A DNA stretch of 64,000 nt from Arthrobacter sp. AK04 (GTDB lineage: Bacteria; Actinomycetota; Actinomycetes; Actinomycetales; Micrococcaceae): contig NZ_JAJOMC010000001.1 in assembly GCF_021129155.1 (NCBI RefSeq), positions 145,575 to 209,574 on the forward strand, in the 5' to 3' direction. A program made the position numbers and the translations under genes. Every line of letters starts with the position of its first letter. Within the stretch, counting starts at the first letter, position 1. Below, in pieces: positions 1 to 7,883 of this stretch. Under the pieces are notes generated by a model. That model was given only the letters and a program-made list of their open reading frames with translations. It had not been told where the DNA came from and searched no databases.

Positions 1-1367
1 CCAACGCCCAGCCCACCCTCGGCGCAACAAGCACCGGAACCGTGGCCCTGGCGCATAACGGCAACCTGACCAACACCGCCGAGCTCAACGCCATGATCCA
101 GGAACGGAACGGCGGCCAGCTCACCGGCGAAATGAAGCAGGGCAACACCTCCGACACCGCCCTGGTAACCGCCCTCTTGGAAGGCGAACCGGGCAAGAGC
201 CTCGAGGAAACCGCCACCGAGCTGCTGCCCAAGATCAAGGGCGGCTTCTGCTTCGTCTTCATGGATGAAGGCACCCTCTACGCGGCGCGCGACACCTACG
301 GCATCCGCCCGCTGGTGCTGGGCCGCCTGGAGCGTGGCTGGGTTGTCGCCTCCGAGCAGTCCGCCCTGGCCACCGTGGGCGCAAGCTTCATCCGGGAGAT
401 CGAGCCCGGCGAGTTCATCGCCATTGATGAGCAGGGTGTGCGGTCCCAGAAGTTTGCAGAGCCGACGCCGGCCGGTTGCGTTTTCGAGTACGTCTACCTT
501 GCCCGCCCGGACGCCGCCATCGCCGGCCGCTCCGTGTACGAGTCCAGGGTGGAGATGGGCCGCCAGCTGGCGCGCGAAAACACCCAGGTGGCGGACATCG
601 TCATCCCCGTTCCGGAATCGGGAACGCCCGCAGCCGTGGGCTACGCCGAGGAATCCGGCATTCCGTTCGCGCACGGTTTCGTCAAGAACTCCTACGTGGG
701 CCGCACCTTCATCCAGCCCTCGCAGACCCTGCGCCAGCTCGGCATCCGGCTCAAGCTCAACGCCCTTGAATCCGTCATCCGCGGCAAGCGCGTGGTGGTG
801 GTGGATGATTCGATCGTCCGCGGCAACACCCAGCGCGCCATCGTCCGGATGCTTCGGGAAGCCGGCGCCGCCGCCGTCCACGTCAAGATTTCTTCCCCGC
901 CCGTGAAGTGGCCCTGCTTCTACGGCATCGACTTCGCTTCCCGCGCCGAGCTGATTGCCAATGGCGCCACCATCGAGGAAATTTCCCAGGCCATTGGCGC
1001 CGACTCGCTGGCCTACATTTCCGAAGACGGCATGATCGGGGCAACCCGCCAGCCGCGTGAGCGCCTCTGCACCGCCTGCTTCACGGGCAAGTACCCCATC
1101 GAGCTTCCGGGCTCGGACAAGCTGGGCAAGAACCTGCTGGAACGCAAGGACCTCGGCGGGCTGAAGCCCTCACCGTCCGCCCTTCCCGGCTCCACCGCCG
1201 CCCTCTCCGTCGATTCCCACGAAGACCCGGCAGAGAAGGCCGGCGCCACCGGCTGCGATCCCGGGCCGGACTCCGAGTTTGAAAACCTGCTGACCGAAGC
1301 CGACCTCGTGCCAGAGACCCATCACGTAGCCACCACCCCCGGCGCCGACAAGAAAGAGTCCGTATGA
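1..1367 (+). CDS. purF: Amidophosphoribosyltransferase, 5'-truncated by the window edge
   Basis: First committed step of purine synthesis: transfers glutamine amide nitrogen to PRPP, giving 5-phosphoribosylamine. The frame is open from base 3 and the GTG at 42 is internal, because the preceding codons read NAQPTLGATSTGT, a typical PurF stretch; the N-terminal catalytic cysteine lies upstream of the window. The phosphoribosyltransferase signature VVVVDDSIVRGNT is at about nt 792-830. Cysteines matching the four Fe-S ligands of the Bacillus-type enzyme are visible in AGCVFEY, WPCFYGID and LCTAC. The C-terminal tail after KYPIELP is about 90 residues, acidic and poorly conserved. Its stop overlaps the purM start (ATGA), so the two are probably translationally coupled. 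Confidence 0.97.
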   Translation, partial: NAQPTLGATSTGTVALAHNGNLTNTAELNAMIQERNGGQLTGEMKQGNTSDTALVTALLEGEPGKSLEETATELLPKIKGGFCFVFMDEGTLYAARDTYGIRPLVLGRLERGWVVASEQSALATVGASFIREIEPGEFIAIDEQGVRSQKFAEPTPAGCVFEYVYLARPDAAIAGRSVYESRVEMGRQLARENTQVADIVIPVPESGTPAAVGYAEESGIPFAHGFVKNSYVGRTFIQPSQTLRQLGIRLKLNALESVIRGKRVVVVDDSIVRGNTQRAIVRMLREAGAAAVHVKISSPPVKWPCFYGIDFASRAELIANGATIEEISQAIGADSLAYISEDGMIGATRQPRERLCTACFTGKYPIELPGSDKLGKNLLERKDLGGLKPSPSALPGSTAALSVDSHEDPAEKAGATGCDPGPDSEFENLLTEADLVPETHHVATTPGADKKESV

Positions 1368-2524
1368 CTTCCGCTGCCCCCGCCTCCGGCAACACCTCCG
1401 GGAACACTGCCGGCATCACCTACGCGTCCGCGGGCGTCGATGTTGAAGCCGGCGACCGCGCCGTCGAGCTCATGAAGGGTGCCATCAAGGCCACCCACAA
1501 CTCCTCGGTGATCGGCGGGGTGGGCGGCTTCGCCGGCCTCTACGACGTTTCCAGGCTGCTCACCTTCAAGAAGCCCCTGCTGGCTACGTCCACGGACGGC
1601 GTGGGCACCAAGGTGGCCATCGCCCAGGCCATGGACATCCACGACACCATCGGGTTCGACCTTGTGGGCATGGTGGTGGACGACATCGTTGTGGTGGGCG
1701 CGGAGCCGCTGTTCATGACGGACTACATCGCCTGCGGCAAGGTGGTGCCCGAGCGCATCGCCGACATCGTCCGCGGCATTGCCGCCGCCTGCTCGGTGGC
1801 CGGCACCGCCCTGGTGGGCGGCGAAACCGCTGAGCACCCGGGCCTGCTGGGTGAGCACGAGTATGACGTCGCGGGAGCCGCCACTGGCGTCATCGAGGCA
1901 GACCACCTGCTGGGACCGGACCGCGTCCGTGCAGGCGACGTCGTGATCGGCATGGCCTCCTCCGGCCTCCACTCCAACGGCTACTCCCTGGTGCGCCGCG
2001 TGATCAACCACGCCGGCTGGGCACTGGACCGCCAGGTCTCGGAGCTGGGCCGCACGCTGGGCGAGGAACTCCTGGAACCCACCCGCGTGTACGCAGCGGA
2101 CTGCCTGGACCTTGCACGCACGTTCCCCGTTACGGGCGCGTCCGCGGTGCACGGCTTCAGCCACGTCACCGGCGGCGGCCTGGCCGCCAACCTGGCCCGC
2201 GTTCTTCCTCAGGGCCTCGTGGCCACCGTGGACCGCTCCACCTGGGAACTGCCGGCCATCTTCAAGCTGGTGTCCGAGCTGGGCAACGTCCCGCTGGCCG
2301 ACCTTGAGCGCACGCTGAACCTGGGCGTGGGCATGGTGGCCATCGTGTCCCCCGAAGCGGCAGATGCCGCAGTTGCCCGCCTCAACGACCGCGGCCTGCC
2401 GTCCTGGGTCATGGGCACGGTCACCCAGGACTCGGATTCGATCCTGAAGTCCGGCCCCGATTACGTCCAGGGTGCCAAGGGCGTGGACGGCGGCGCAGTC
2501 AGCCTGGTTAACGCCTACGCCTAA
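1364..2524 (+). CDS. purM: Phosphoribosylformylglycinamidine cyclo-ligase (AIR synthetase)
   Basis: Closes the imidazole ring: FGAM + ATP to AIR, fifth step of purine synthesis, cytoplasmic dimer. 386 residues, slightly longer than the usual 340-350 because of an N-terminal Ala/Ser/Thr-rich leader before ITYASAGVDVEAGD. Family motifs seen are SSVIGGVGGFAGLYD, the TDGVGTK substrate loop, VDDIVVVGAEPLF and GGETAEHPG. Start ATG overlaps the purF stop by four bases (ATGA). Downstream lies a long palindrome (2532-2587) rather than a canonical U-tract terminator. Confidence 0.97.
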   Translation: MTSAAPASGNTSGNTAGITYASAGVDVEAGDRAVELMKGAIKATHNSSVIGGVGGFAGLYDVSRLLTFKKPLLATSTDGVGTKVAIAQAMDIHDTIGFDLVGMVVDDIVVVGAEPLFMTDYIACGKVVPERIADIVRGIAAACSVAGTALVGGETAEHPGLLGEHEYDVAGAATGVIEADHLLGPDRVRAGDVVIGMASSGLHSNGYSLVRRVINHAGWALDRQVSELGRTLGEELLEPTRVYAADCLDLARTFPVTGASAVHGFSHVTGGGLAANLARVLPQGLVATVDRSTWELPAIFKLVSELGNVPLADLERTLNLGVGMVAIVSPEAADAAVARLNDRGLPSWVMGTVTQDSDSILKSGPDYVQGAKGVDGGAVSLVNAYA

Positions 2525-2531
2525 TTTTTTT

Positions 2532-2587
2532 CGAGTGCTCCGTATCAGCCGTTTTGACGCTTCAGAACGGCAGATACGGAGCACTCG
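2532..2587. repeat. Long intergenic palindrome, type A (R1)
   Basis: Near-perfect inverted repeat with outer arms CGAGTGCTCCGTAT and ATACGGAGCACTCG around the core CGTTTTGACGCTTCAGAACG. The same outer arm and a similar core occur at 46484-46545 in inverted orientation, and the homology continues into the flank (GATGCGTTTAAC here; its reverse complement precedes the other copy). A run of T lies before the hairpin on the + strand, so it is not a standard terminator for purM. Best read as a dispersed repeat. Confidence 0.8.
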
Positions 2588-2623
2588 ATGCGTTTAACAG
2601 GGGCCGCTCTGGGCATCCTCCCC

Positions 2624-2653
2624 TTGACTACTAAGCATACTTAGTTTTAGGTT
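2624..2653 (+). promoter_or_regulatory. Candidate promoter with a palindromic operator in its spacer
   Basis: TTGACT (2624-2629) and TAGGTT (2648-2653) are separated by 18 bases. The palindrome ACTAAG-CATA-CTTAGT (2630-2645) lies entirely inside that spacer, the usual position for a repressor of the MarR/TetR/PadR type. It would drive the small secreted protein at 2902 from a leader of about 240 bases. The rest of 2590-2901 contains no gene that I can support. Confidence 0.5.
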
Positions 2654-2901
2654 TGAATCTGGAAGTGCATAAGAGATAGTCAGCCGGGCCATTCCAAGGC
2701 CTGATGCCCCGCCGGAAACCACCGGCGCCGGGCGCCCACCCGGCTGAACCGCCTTCCCCGCCGAACCGGCGGAAGCCAGAAGAAGCAACCACAGAGAAGC
2801 CCGCCCCTGCACCGTGCATCAGCGCGGCCGCCAGGTGGTCCAGGAGCACGTGAGGACCACTGAACAGGGGCATCCGGGCAGATATCAAGGGAGCGAAAAC
2901 T

Positions 2902-3210
2902 ATGTCAGTTTTTAAGAAGACCACCGCCGCAGCCGCTGGAAGCCTGTTCCTGCTGGGCGCCATTGCCGGACCCTCGCAGGCGGCAGAAAACACCACACTG
3001 AATGACGGACTCGTAAGCGTCACGGTGGGAGATATCACCGTCGAGGATGCGGTAGACGTCAACGTGGCCGCCAGTGTCGCAGCAACGCTTTGCGACGTCG
3101 CCGACATCGGGTCGATCGCGGTTCTTGGCGAAGCCGTAGATGCCACCGGCACCGAGCACACCGTCTGCGACACCGTGACCGGTCCGGTCACCATCGTCAA
3201 CAACAAGTAG
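2902..3210 (+). CDS. Small secreted protein of unknown function
   Basis: 102 residues. The N terminus MSVFKKTTAAAAGSLFLLGAIAGPSQA is a Sec signal peptide with likely cleavage after AxA near residue 28. The mature part (about 74 residues) is acidic, rich in Val/Asp/Ala, and has two cysteines (LCDVADIG and TVCDTVTG) that could form a disulfide. The pattern NDGLVSVTVGDITVEDAVDVNVAA resembles small secreted actinobacterial proteins annotated only as hypothetical. RBS AAGGGAG lies about 9 bases before ATG. Followed by a strong terminator at 3275, so it is probably monocistronic. No function is assigned. Confidence 0.85.
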   Translation: MSVFKKTTAAAAGSLFLLGAIAGPSQAAENTTLNDGLVSVTVGDITVEDAVDVNVAASVAATLCDVADIGSIAVLGEAVDATGTEHTVCDTVTGPVTIVNNK

Positions 3211-3274
3211 CGCAAGGTTCCAGGGAACAGGAGGCCACGCAGCAGCCGCCTCCCCTGCAGAGTTCCGAGCGAAA

Positions 3275-3305
3275 GAGCCCCGGCCATTCGGCCGGGGCTC
3301 TTTTT
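3275..3305 (+). terminator. Rho-independent terminator
   Basis: Eleven-base-pair GC stem (GAGCCCCGGCC / GGCCGGGGCTC) with loop ATTC, followed by TTTTT. It lies 65 bases after the stop of the small secreted protein. Confidence 0.92.
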
Positions 3306-3376
3306 GCGCCGGCGTGAACCGCAATAGTCAGGGTGCCCCGCCCACGAACATCCGGGTTTCGGCACCAGTTCTTTAA

Positions 3377-3397
3377 TGCGAATGATTATTGATAGCA
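3377..3397 (+). promoter_or_regulatory. Zur/Fur-like operator before the metal/opine-type ABC operon
   Basis: TGCGAATGATTATTGATAGCA is an AT-rich, imperfect inverted repeat in a GC-rich context. Its centre AATGATTATT resembles actinobacterial Zur boxes (consensus built on AATGATTATCATT). It overlaps a possible -10 (TAGCAT, about 3393) 40 bases before the first ATPase start. That the regulator is Zur rather than another Fur-family protein is inference. Confidence 0.5.
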
Positions 3398-3438
3398 TGT
3401 GAGTCGACCCGCCCGTCCTCACATGAAACGACGTTGCC

Positions 3439-4212
3439 ATGCCTGCACCCGCCCTGTCCGTGACGGATCTCGCGCTCTCTATCGGCGGCCGGCAGCTTGT
3501 GCATCCCCTGACGTTCTCTGTAGGGGCTGGTGAGCGCGTTGCCCTGCTGGGAGCCTCCGGATCGGGCAAGTCACTCACGGCCGCAGCCCTGGCCGGCTCG
3601 CTTCCGGACGGAATCAGTGCCAGTGGCAGCATCACCTTCGCGGCAGGATCCGGAAGGGGCCACGCCGCACTAATCCGCCAGGACCCGGCAACCGCCCTCA
3701 ATCCCCTGGTGCCCGTGGGGAAGCAGATCGCCATCCCCCTGCGCATTGCTGGACTGAGCCGGGCGGAAGCGGTGGCTGAAGCCGGCCGGTTCCTGGCGCG
3801 GGCGGGCATAGGGGAACCCGCCCGGATCCTTTCGCGGTATACGGGCCAGCTGTCCGGCGGGCAGCTGCAGCGGATCTGCATCGCCCTCGCGCTGGCCTGC
3901 GGCAGTTCCGTCCTGGTGGCGGACGAGCCCACTACCGCCCTGGACGCCGTTACCCAGCTGAAAGTACTTGCAACCCTCCGGGCATGGGAGGCGGAGGGCC
4001 GCTGTCTCCTTTTCATCACCCATGACCTCACCGCAGCCGCCTCACTCTGCACCCGCGCCCTGGTGATGGAGGCCGGGCAGATCGTGGAGCAGGCTCCAAT
4101 GGGGGAACTGCTACGCAGCCCCCAGCATTCGTACACCCGCCGCCTGGTGCAGGCCGCCCGGGCCTCCGGACAGCCCCTGCCTGCGCCAACAGGAACGGCA
4201 GTGGCGGCGTGA
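3439..4212 (+). CDS. ABC transporter ATP-binding protein (Dpp/Nik/Cnt type), first subunit
   Basis: 257-residue nucleotide-binding subunit of a peptide/nickel/opine (PepT) family importer. Walker A GASGSGKS near residue 36, signature LSGGQLQR near 138, Walker B VLVADEPTTALD near 157, and a switch histidine in LLFITHDL. It overlaps the next ATPase start by four bases (GTGA at 4209). The pair would form the heteromeric ATPase of the importer encoded downstream. The gene order ATPase-ATPase-MFS-binding protein-permease recalls the staphylopine cnt locus (CntD, CntF, CntE, CntA, CntBC). Substrate not proven. Confidence 0.9.
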   Translation: MPAPALSVTDLALSIGGRQLVHPLTFSVGAGERVALLGASGSGKSLTAAALAGSLPDGISASGSITFAAGSGRGHAALIRQDPATALNPLVPVGKQIAIPLRIAGLSRAEAVAEAGRFLARAGIGEPARILSRYTGQLSGGQLQRICIALALACGSSVLVADEPTTALDAVTQLKVLATLRAWEAEGRCLLFITHDLTAAASLCTRALVMEAGQIVEQAPMGELLRSPQHSYTRRLVQAARASGQPLPAPTGTAVAA

Positions 4213-5012
4213 CCGGAGCACTCGAGGCGGACGGCATCTCCTTCGCCTATCCTGCCGCCCTCTTCCGCAACAGCATGCCCGCGGAGATACTCCACAACGT
4301 CAGCGTTCGGCTGGCACCGGGCACCGGAACTGCACTGGTGGGAAGCTCGGGCTCCGGCAAATCCACCCTGGTCCGCATCCTGCTGGCACTGGCAAAGCCT
4401 TCCTCCGGGACGGTGGCCCTGGGCGCGCGCCAGGTAAAGCCCGGCAATGCGCGGTCCCTGCGCTGGTACCGGCAGGCCGTGCAGTACATCCCGCAAAACC
4501 CGGCCGGCAGCCTTGACCCGCGCATGACTGTTTCCCAGCTGCTGGGGGAACCGCTGCGCCAGCTCCGGGTGGAAGGAAACCATCGGGCCCTCCTGTGCGA
4601 GGCGCTGGAACGCGTCGAGCTGCCGGCAGGGCTGCTGGACCGCCGGCCCGGCGAGCTGTCCGGCGGACAGAACCAGCGGGTGGCCATCGCCAGGGCGCTG
4701 GCAGTGCGGCCCGCCTACCTGCTGGCGGACGAACCCGTCAGTGGCCTTGACCTGCCGCTGCGCGATACCGTCCTGTCACTGCTCAGCGGCCTGGTGCGCG
4801 AGGACGGGCTTGGCCTGCTCCTGGTCACCCACGATCTCGCCACCGCCGCCCGGATCTGCGGCACAACCGCAGTCCTCTCGCAGGGCCGCATCGTGGAGCA
4901 CGGGCCCACCCGCCGGGTACTGGACAGCCCGGGAAGCCCCGAGGCCGCTGCCCTGGTGCAGGCATCGGCAGCAATCCAGATCCCCCGCGACGTCCCGGCC
5001 GGCGCCCCATGA
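4209..5012 (+). CDS. ABC transporter ATP-binding protein (Dpp/Nik/Cnt type), second subunit
   Basis: 267 residues. Walker A GSSGSGKST near residue 45, a Q-loop in YIPQNPAGSLDPRM typical of DppF/NikE/CntF subunits, signature LSGGQNQRVAIARAL near 149, and Walker B LLADEPVSGLD. GTG start overlaps the previous stop, and its own stop overlaps the MFS start (ATGA at 5009), so translation is coupled through the three genes. Partner of the preceding ATPase and of the fused permease at 7883. Confidence 0.9.
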   Translation: MTGALEADGISFAYPAALFRNSMPAEILHNVSVRLAPGTGTALVGSSGSGKSTLVRILLALAKPSSGTVALGARQVKPGNARSLRWYRQAVQYIPQNPAGSLDPRMTVSQLLGEPLRQLRVEGNHRALLCEALERVELPAGLLDRRPGELSGGQNQRVAIARALAVRPAYLLADEPVSGLDLPLRDTVLSLLSGLVREDGLGLLLVTHDLATAARICGTTAVLSQGRIVEHGPTRRVLDSPGSPEAAALVQASAAIQIPRDVPAGAP

Positions 5013-6280
5013 CGGCGGCAGGGATTGCAGGCCAGACGGTTGCGGTGCAGCGTCCCGCACCCGCCCTGCTCCTGGCCAGCCAACTGGTCTTCAACATCGG
5101 CTTCTATGCCGTAGTGCCGTTCCTGGCCCTCGTGATGACCCGCGACTTCGGCCTGGCGGCAACGGCAGTGGGAATCGTCCTGGGCGCGCGCGTCTTCAGC
5201 CAGCAGGGTCTGTTCCTGGTGGGCGGAATGATCACGGACCGGTGGGGACCGCGGAGGGCCATGCTGGCGGGTTGCCTGGTCCGGGTTTCGGGCTACCTCA
5301 CGCTGGCCATGGCGGGCAGCTTTCCGCTGTTCCTCCTCGGTGCCGTCCTCACCGGCATGGGCGGCGCCCTATTTTCGCCGGCGCTGGAATCGCTGGTTGG
5401 GAAGGCGGAAGAACGACGGCGGGGCACCGGCGGGAAGGCACCGGCACTTTTTGCACTGCTTGCCATCTGCGGCGAAATCGGAGCCGTGGCGGGGCCCCTG
5501 CTGGGTGCGCTGCTGCTGGGCGTTTCCTTCAGCTGGGCAGCGCTGGCCGGGGCGGTGGTCTTCACCGTCATGACCGGTGTGTTGTGGCACAGCCTGCCTG
5601 CGGAACCTCCACGGCCCGCGCCGGACACGGTGGAATCCGCATCCCGGCTGCTTCCAGCGGCCCGGCGGACTGAAGGAACCGCTGCAATGCTGCAGGACAG
5701 GCGCTTCGTCGCGTTCACCGCCCTCTACAGCGTGAACCTCCTTGCCTACAACCAGCTCTACTTCGGCCTTCCCATTGAGCTGGGCAGAACCGGCGCGGGC
5801 CCCGGGGCGCTGGCCGGGCTGTTCGCCGTCGCCTCCCTTATGACAGTTGCACTGCAGTGGCCCATCTCCCGGCTGACAACAAGGTTGGGCGCAGGGCGGG
5901 CCCTCACGGCCGGATTCGTCCTCAAGGGCCTTTCCTTCGGCACGATGGCCGTGCTCGCCCAGTTCCCGGCCACGGGCACCCTGCAGCTCCTGCCGCCGCT
6001 GCTGCTGGTGGTTGGGCTATGCCTTGGCCACATGTGCATCGGTCCGGTGGCCATGCCGCTGGTCCTGGACTTTGCCGGCGGCCGCCGGACCGGGATCTAC
6101 TACGGCCTCCTGGCAAGCATGGGCGGCTGTGCCGTGCTGCTGGGCAACGTTGTCCTGGGACCGCTGTACGCGGGAGCCGCCCAGCCGGGACCCGCCGCCG
6201 CTTGGCCCTGGGCGCTGCTGGCGGCACTTACGGTGCTTCCCGCCGTCGGACTTTTCAGGCTGCTTCCCGCCAAACCCTAG
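5009..6280 (+). CDS. MFS transporter inside the ABC operon (CntE-like metallophore exporter candidate)
   Basis: 423 residues with about 12 hydrophobic segments. The loop GGMITDRWGPRRAML between TM2 and TM3 is the classic MFS motif A. It is translationally coupled to the ATPase upstream and followed 58 bases later by the binding lipoprotein. An MFS exporter embedded in a PepT-type importer operon is the arrangement of staphylopine/pseudopaline-type systems, where the MFS protein exports the free metallophore. No opine synthase or nicotianamine-synthase-like gene is visible nearby, so the role as exporter is inference; a drug exporter is the alternative. Confidence 0.75.
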   Translation: MTAAGIAGQTVAVQRPAPALLLASQLVFNIGFYAVVPFLALVMTRDFGLAATAVGIVLGARVFSQQGLFLVGGMITDRWGPRRAMLAGCLVRVSGYLTLAMAGSFPLFLLGAVLTGMGGALFSPALESLVGKAEERRRGTGGKAPALFALLAICGEIGAVAGPLLGALLLGVSFSWAALAGAVVFTVMTGVLWHSLPAEPPRPAPDTVESASRLLPAARRTEGTAAMLQDRRFVAFTALYSVNLLAYNQLYFGLPIELGRTGAGPGALAGLFAVASLMTVALQWPISRLTTRLGAGRALTAGFVLKGLSFGTMAVLAQFPATGTLQLLPPLLLVVGLCLGHMCIGPVAMPLVLDFAGGRRTGIYYGLLASMGGCAVLLGNVVLGPLYAGAAQPGPAAAWPWALLAALTVLPAVGLFRLLPAKP

Positions 6281-6338
6281 CCGGGGCGCTCGCGCCCCAC
6301 CCAAACTACCCAACCACCAACAGAACAGGTATTTTCCC

Positions 6339-7883
6339 GTGCCGCTTTCACGACCCAAAACAGGCATCGCCACGCTCTCCGCCATGCTGCTGGCAACAAG
6401 CCTTACCGGATGTTTCGCGGCTGGAACCGGCCAGGCGGCCGGGTCCGGCACAGAGTCTGCCCGGATCCAGCTGGCCATGATGCAGCCGCCCCGGTCCGGC
6501 CTGACGCCGCTGAGCGATGATGCCTTCAAGCACGCGCGCTGGAAGACCGCCGAGACACTGGCGGTCCTTGACGAGCTGGGCGAGGCCCAGCCGGCGCTGG
6601 CTACCGGGTGGGAACAAGTGGACGGGACAGCCTGGAGGTTCACCGTCCGGCAGGGCGTCAGCTTCCACGACGGCACGAACCTGACCCCGGCGGAGGTGGC
6701 CGCGTCCATCACGGCCGCAACCCAGGCCAGCCCCAAACCGAGGATCCTCGACGGCGTGGAACTCACCGTCGTGACCGATGGCAACGACGCCGTGATCGTC
6801 AGGACGGCAACGCCCGATCCGCTGCTCCCCCAGCGCCTCTCCAGCCCGCAGCTGGCGGTTTTTGCCGCTGCCGCGTACAAGGAGGGCGGCGTCGTTGATC
6901 CGGTAAACGCCGGAACCGGCCCCTACCGCCTGGTGTCGGTGAACGGGACCTCGTCGGCGCGGCTGGACCGCTTCGACGACTACTGGGGCGAGAAGGCAGA
7001 AGCGCCGGGCGTGGATGTCCAGTTCGTTCCGGACGGCACCGCGAGGGCTGCGGCGCTCCGGACCGGAAGCGCCGACGTCGTCGAGGCCATCCCGGTGGGA
7101 CAGGTGGCCCAGATCGAACCTGCCCTGGTGCATGAGGTCCCTATGCCGCGGACCAACACCCTGTACCTCAACACCAAGTCAGGCCCCTTCGCCGACCCCG
7201 CCGTCCGTGCCGCGGCACGCAGCGCCATCGACGCCGGCACCATCGTGGACAGGGTTTACGAAGGGCGTGCGGACCAGGCGTCTGGGCTCCTGGGGCCTGC
7301 CCTGCCCTGGGCAGCCGGGGAACGCACCAGTGACTCTTACGTGGAGGCGCTGGCCGGCAGGGTTGCCGCCACCGCAGTGAAGGGGACCCCCATCCGGCTC
7401 GGCACCTTCACGGACCGCGCCGAACTCCCGGAAGTGGCCGTCCAGCTGGAGCAGCAGCTGGAGGCTGCCGGCTTCACCGTGGAACAGGATGTCCGCGAGT
7501 ACCAGCACATTGAGTCGGATGCCCTGGCGGGCGCCTTCGACGCGTTTATCCTCTCGCGCGCCACCGTCCTTGATTCCGGTGACCCCGTGGCCTATCTGTA
7601 CAGCGATTTCTCCTGCGCCGGTTCGTTCAACATCTCGCAGTTCTGCGATCCGGCAGTTGACGAGGCATTGGCGAAGGCTGCGGGGATCCCCGCAGGACCG
7701 GAACGCCGCTCAGCCATTGCAGCAGCAGAGAGCCTCATCCTGGCCCGCGACGCCGCAATCCCGCTGCTCCACGAGCGTGTCATCCAAGGGGAGTCCAGCC
7801 GGATCCGCGGCGTGGAGCGGGATCCGCGCGAACGCGCGCTGATCTCCAGCGGAACAGGCCTCAGCGGCGATTCCACGAAGTAA
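6339..7883 (+). CDS. ABC transporter substrate-binding lipoprotein, family 5 (DppA/NikA/CntA type)
   Basis: 514 residues from the chosen GTG at 6339. That start gives a proper lipoprotein signal (basic SRPK, hydrophobic core, lipobox SLTGC at about residue 25); the longer open frame upstream overlaps the MFS gene. The mature protein shows the SBP_bac_5 pattern: WRFTVRQGVSFHDGTNLTPAEVAASI, GTGPYRLV, NTLYLNTKSGPFADPAVRAAARSAID and a C-terminal lobe ending in DAAIPLLHE. It would capture a metal-ligand complex or small peptide outside the membrane and deliver it to the fused permease. Its stop TAA overlaps the permease start (TAATG). Confidence 0.88.
   Translation: MPLSRPKTGIATLSAMLLATSLTGCFAAGTGQAAGSGTESARIQLAMMQPPRSGLTPLSDDAFKHARWKTAETLAVLDELGEAQPALATGWEQVDGTAWRFTVRQGVSFHDGTNLTPAEVAASITAATQASPKPRILDGVELTVVTDGNDAVIVRTATPDPLLPQRLSSPQLAVFAAAAYKEGGVVDPVNAGTGPYRLVSVNGTSSARLDRFDDYWGEKAEAPGVDVQFVPDGTARAAALRTGSADVVEAIPVGQVAQIEPALVHEVPMPRTNTLYLNTKSGPFADPAVRAAARSAIDAGTIVDRVYEGRADQASGLLGPALPWAAGERTSDSYVEALAGRVAATAVKGTPIRLGTFTDRAELPEVAVQLEQQLEAAGFTVEQDVREYQHIESDALAGAFDAFILSRATVLDSGDPVAYLYSDFSCAGSFNISQFCDPAVDEALAKAAGIPAGPERRSAIAAAESLILARDAAIPLLHERVIQGESSRIRGVERDPRERALISSGTGLSGDSTK

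Noticed and set aside
2525..2587. T run plus hairpin after purM as an intrinsic terminator
   Set aside because: The T run precedes the hairpin on the + strand, the wrong order, and the hairpin recurs elsewhere as a repeat.
2631..4583. A 650-codon minus-strand frame
   Set aside because: It is antisense to the secreted protein and two ABC ATPases with clear Walker motifs, and has no plausible domain.
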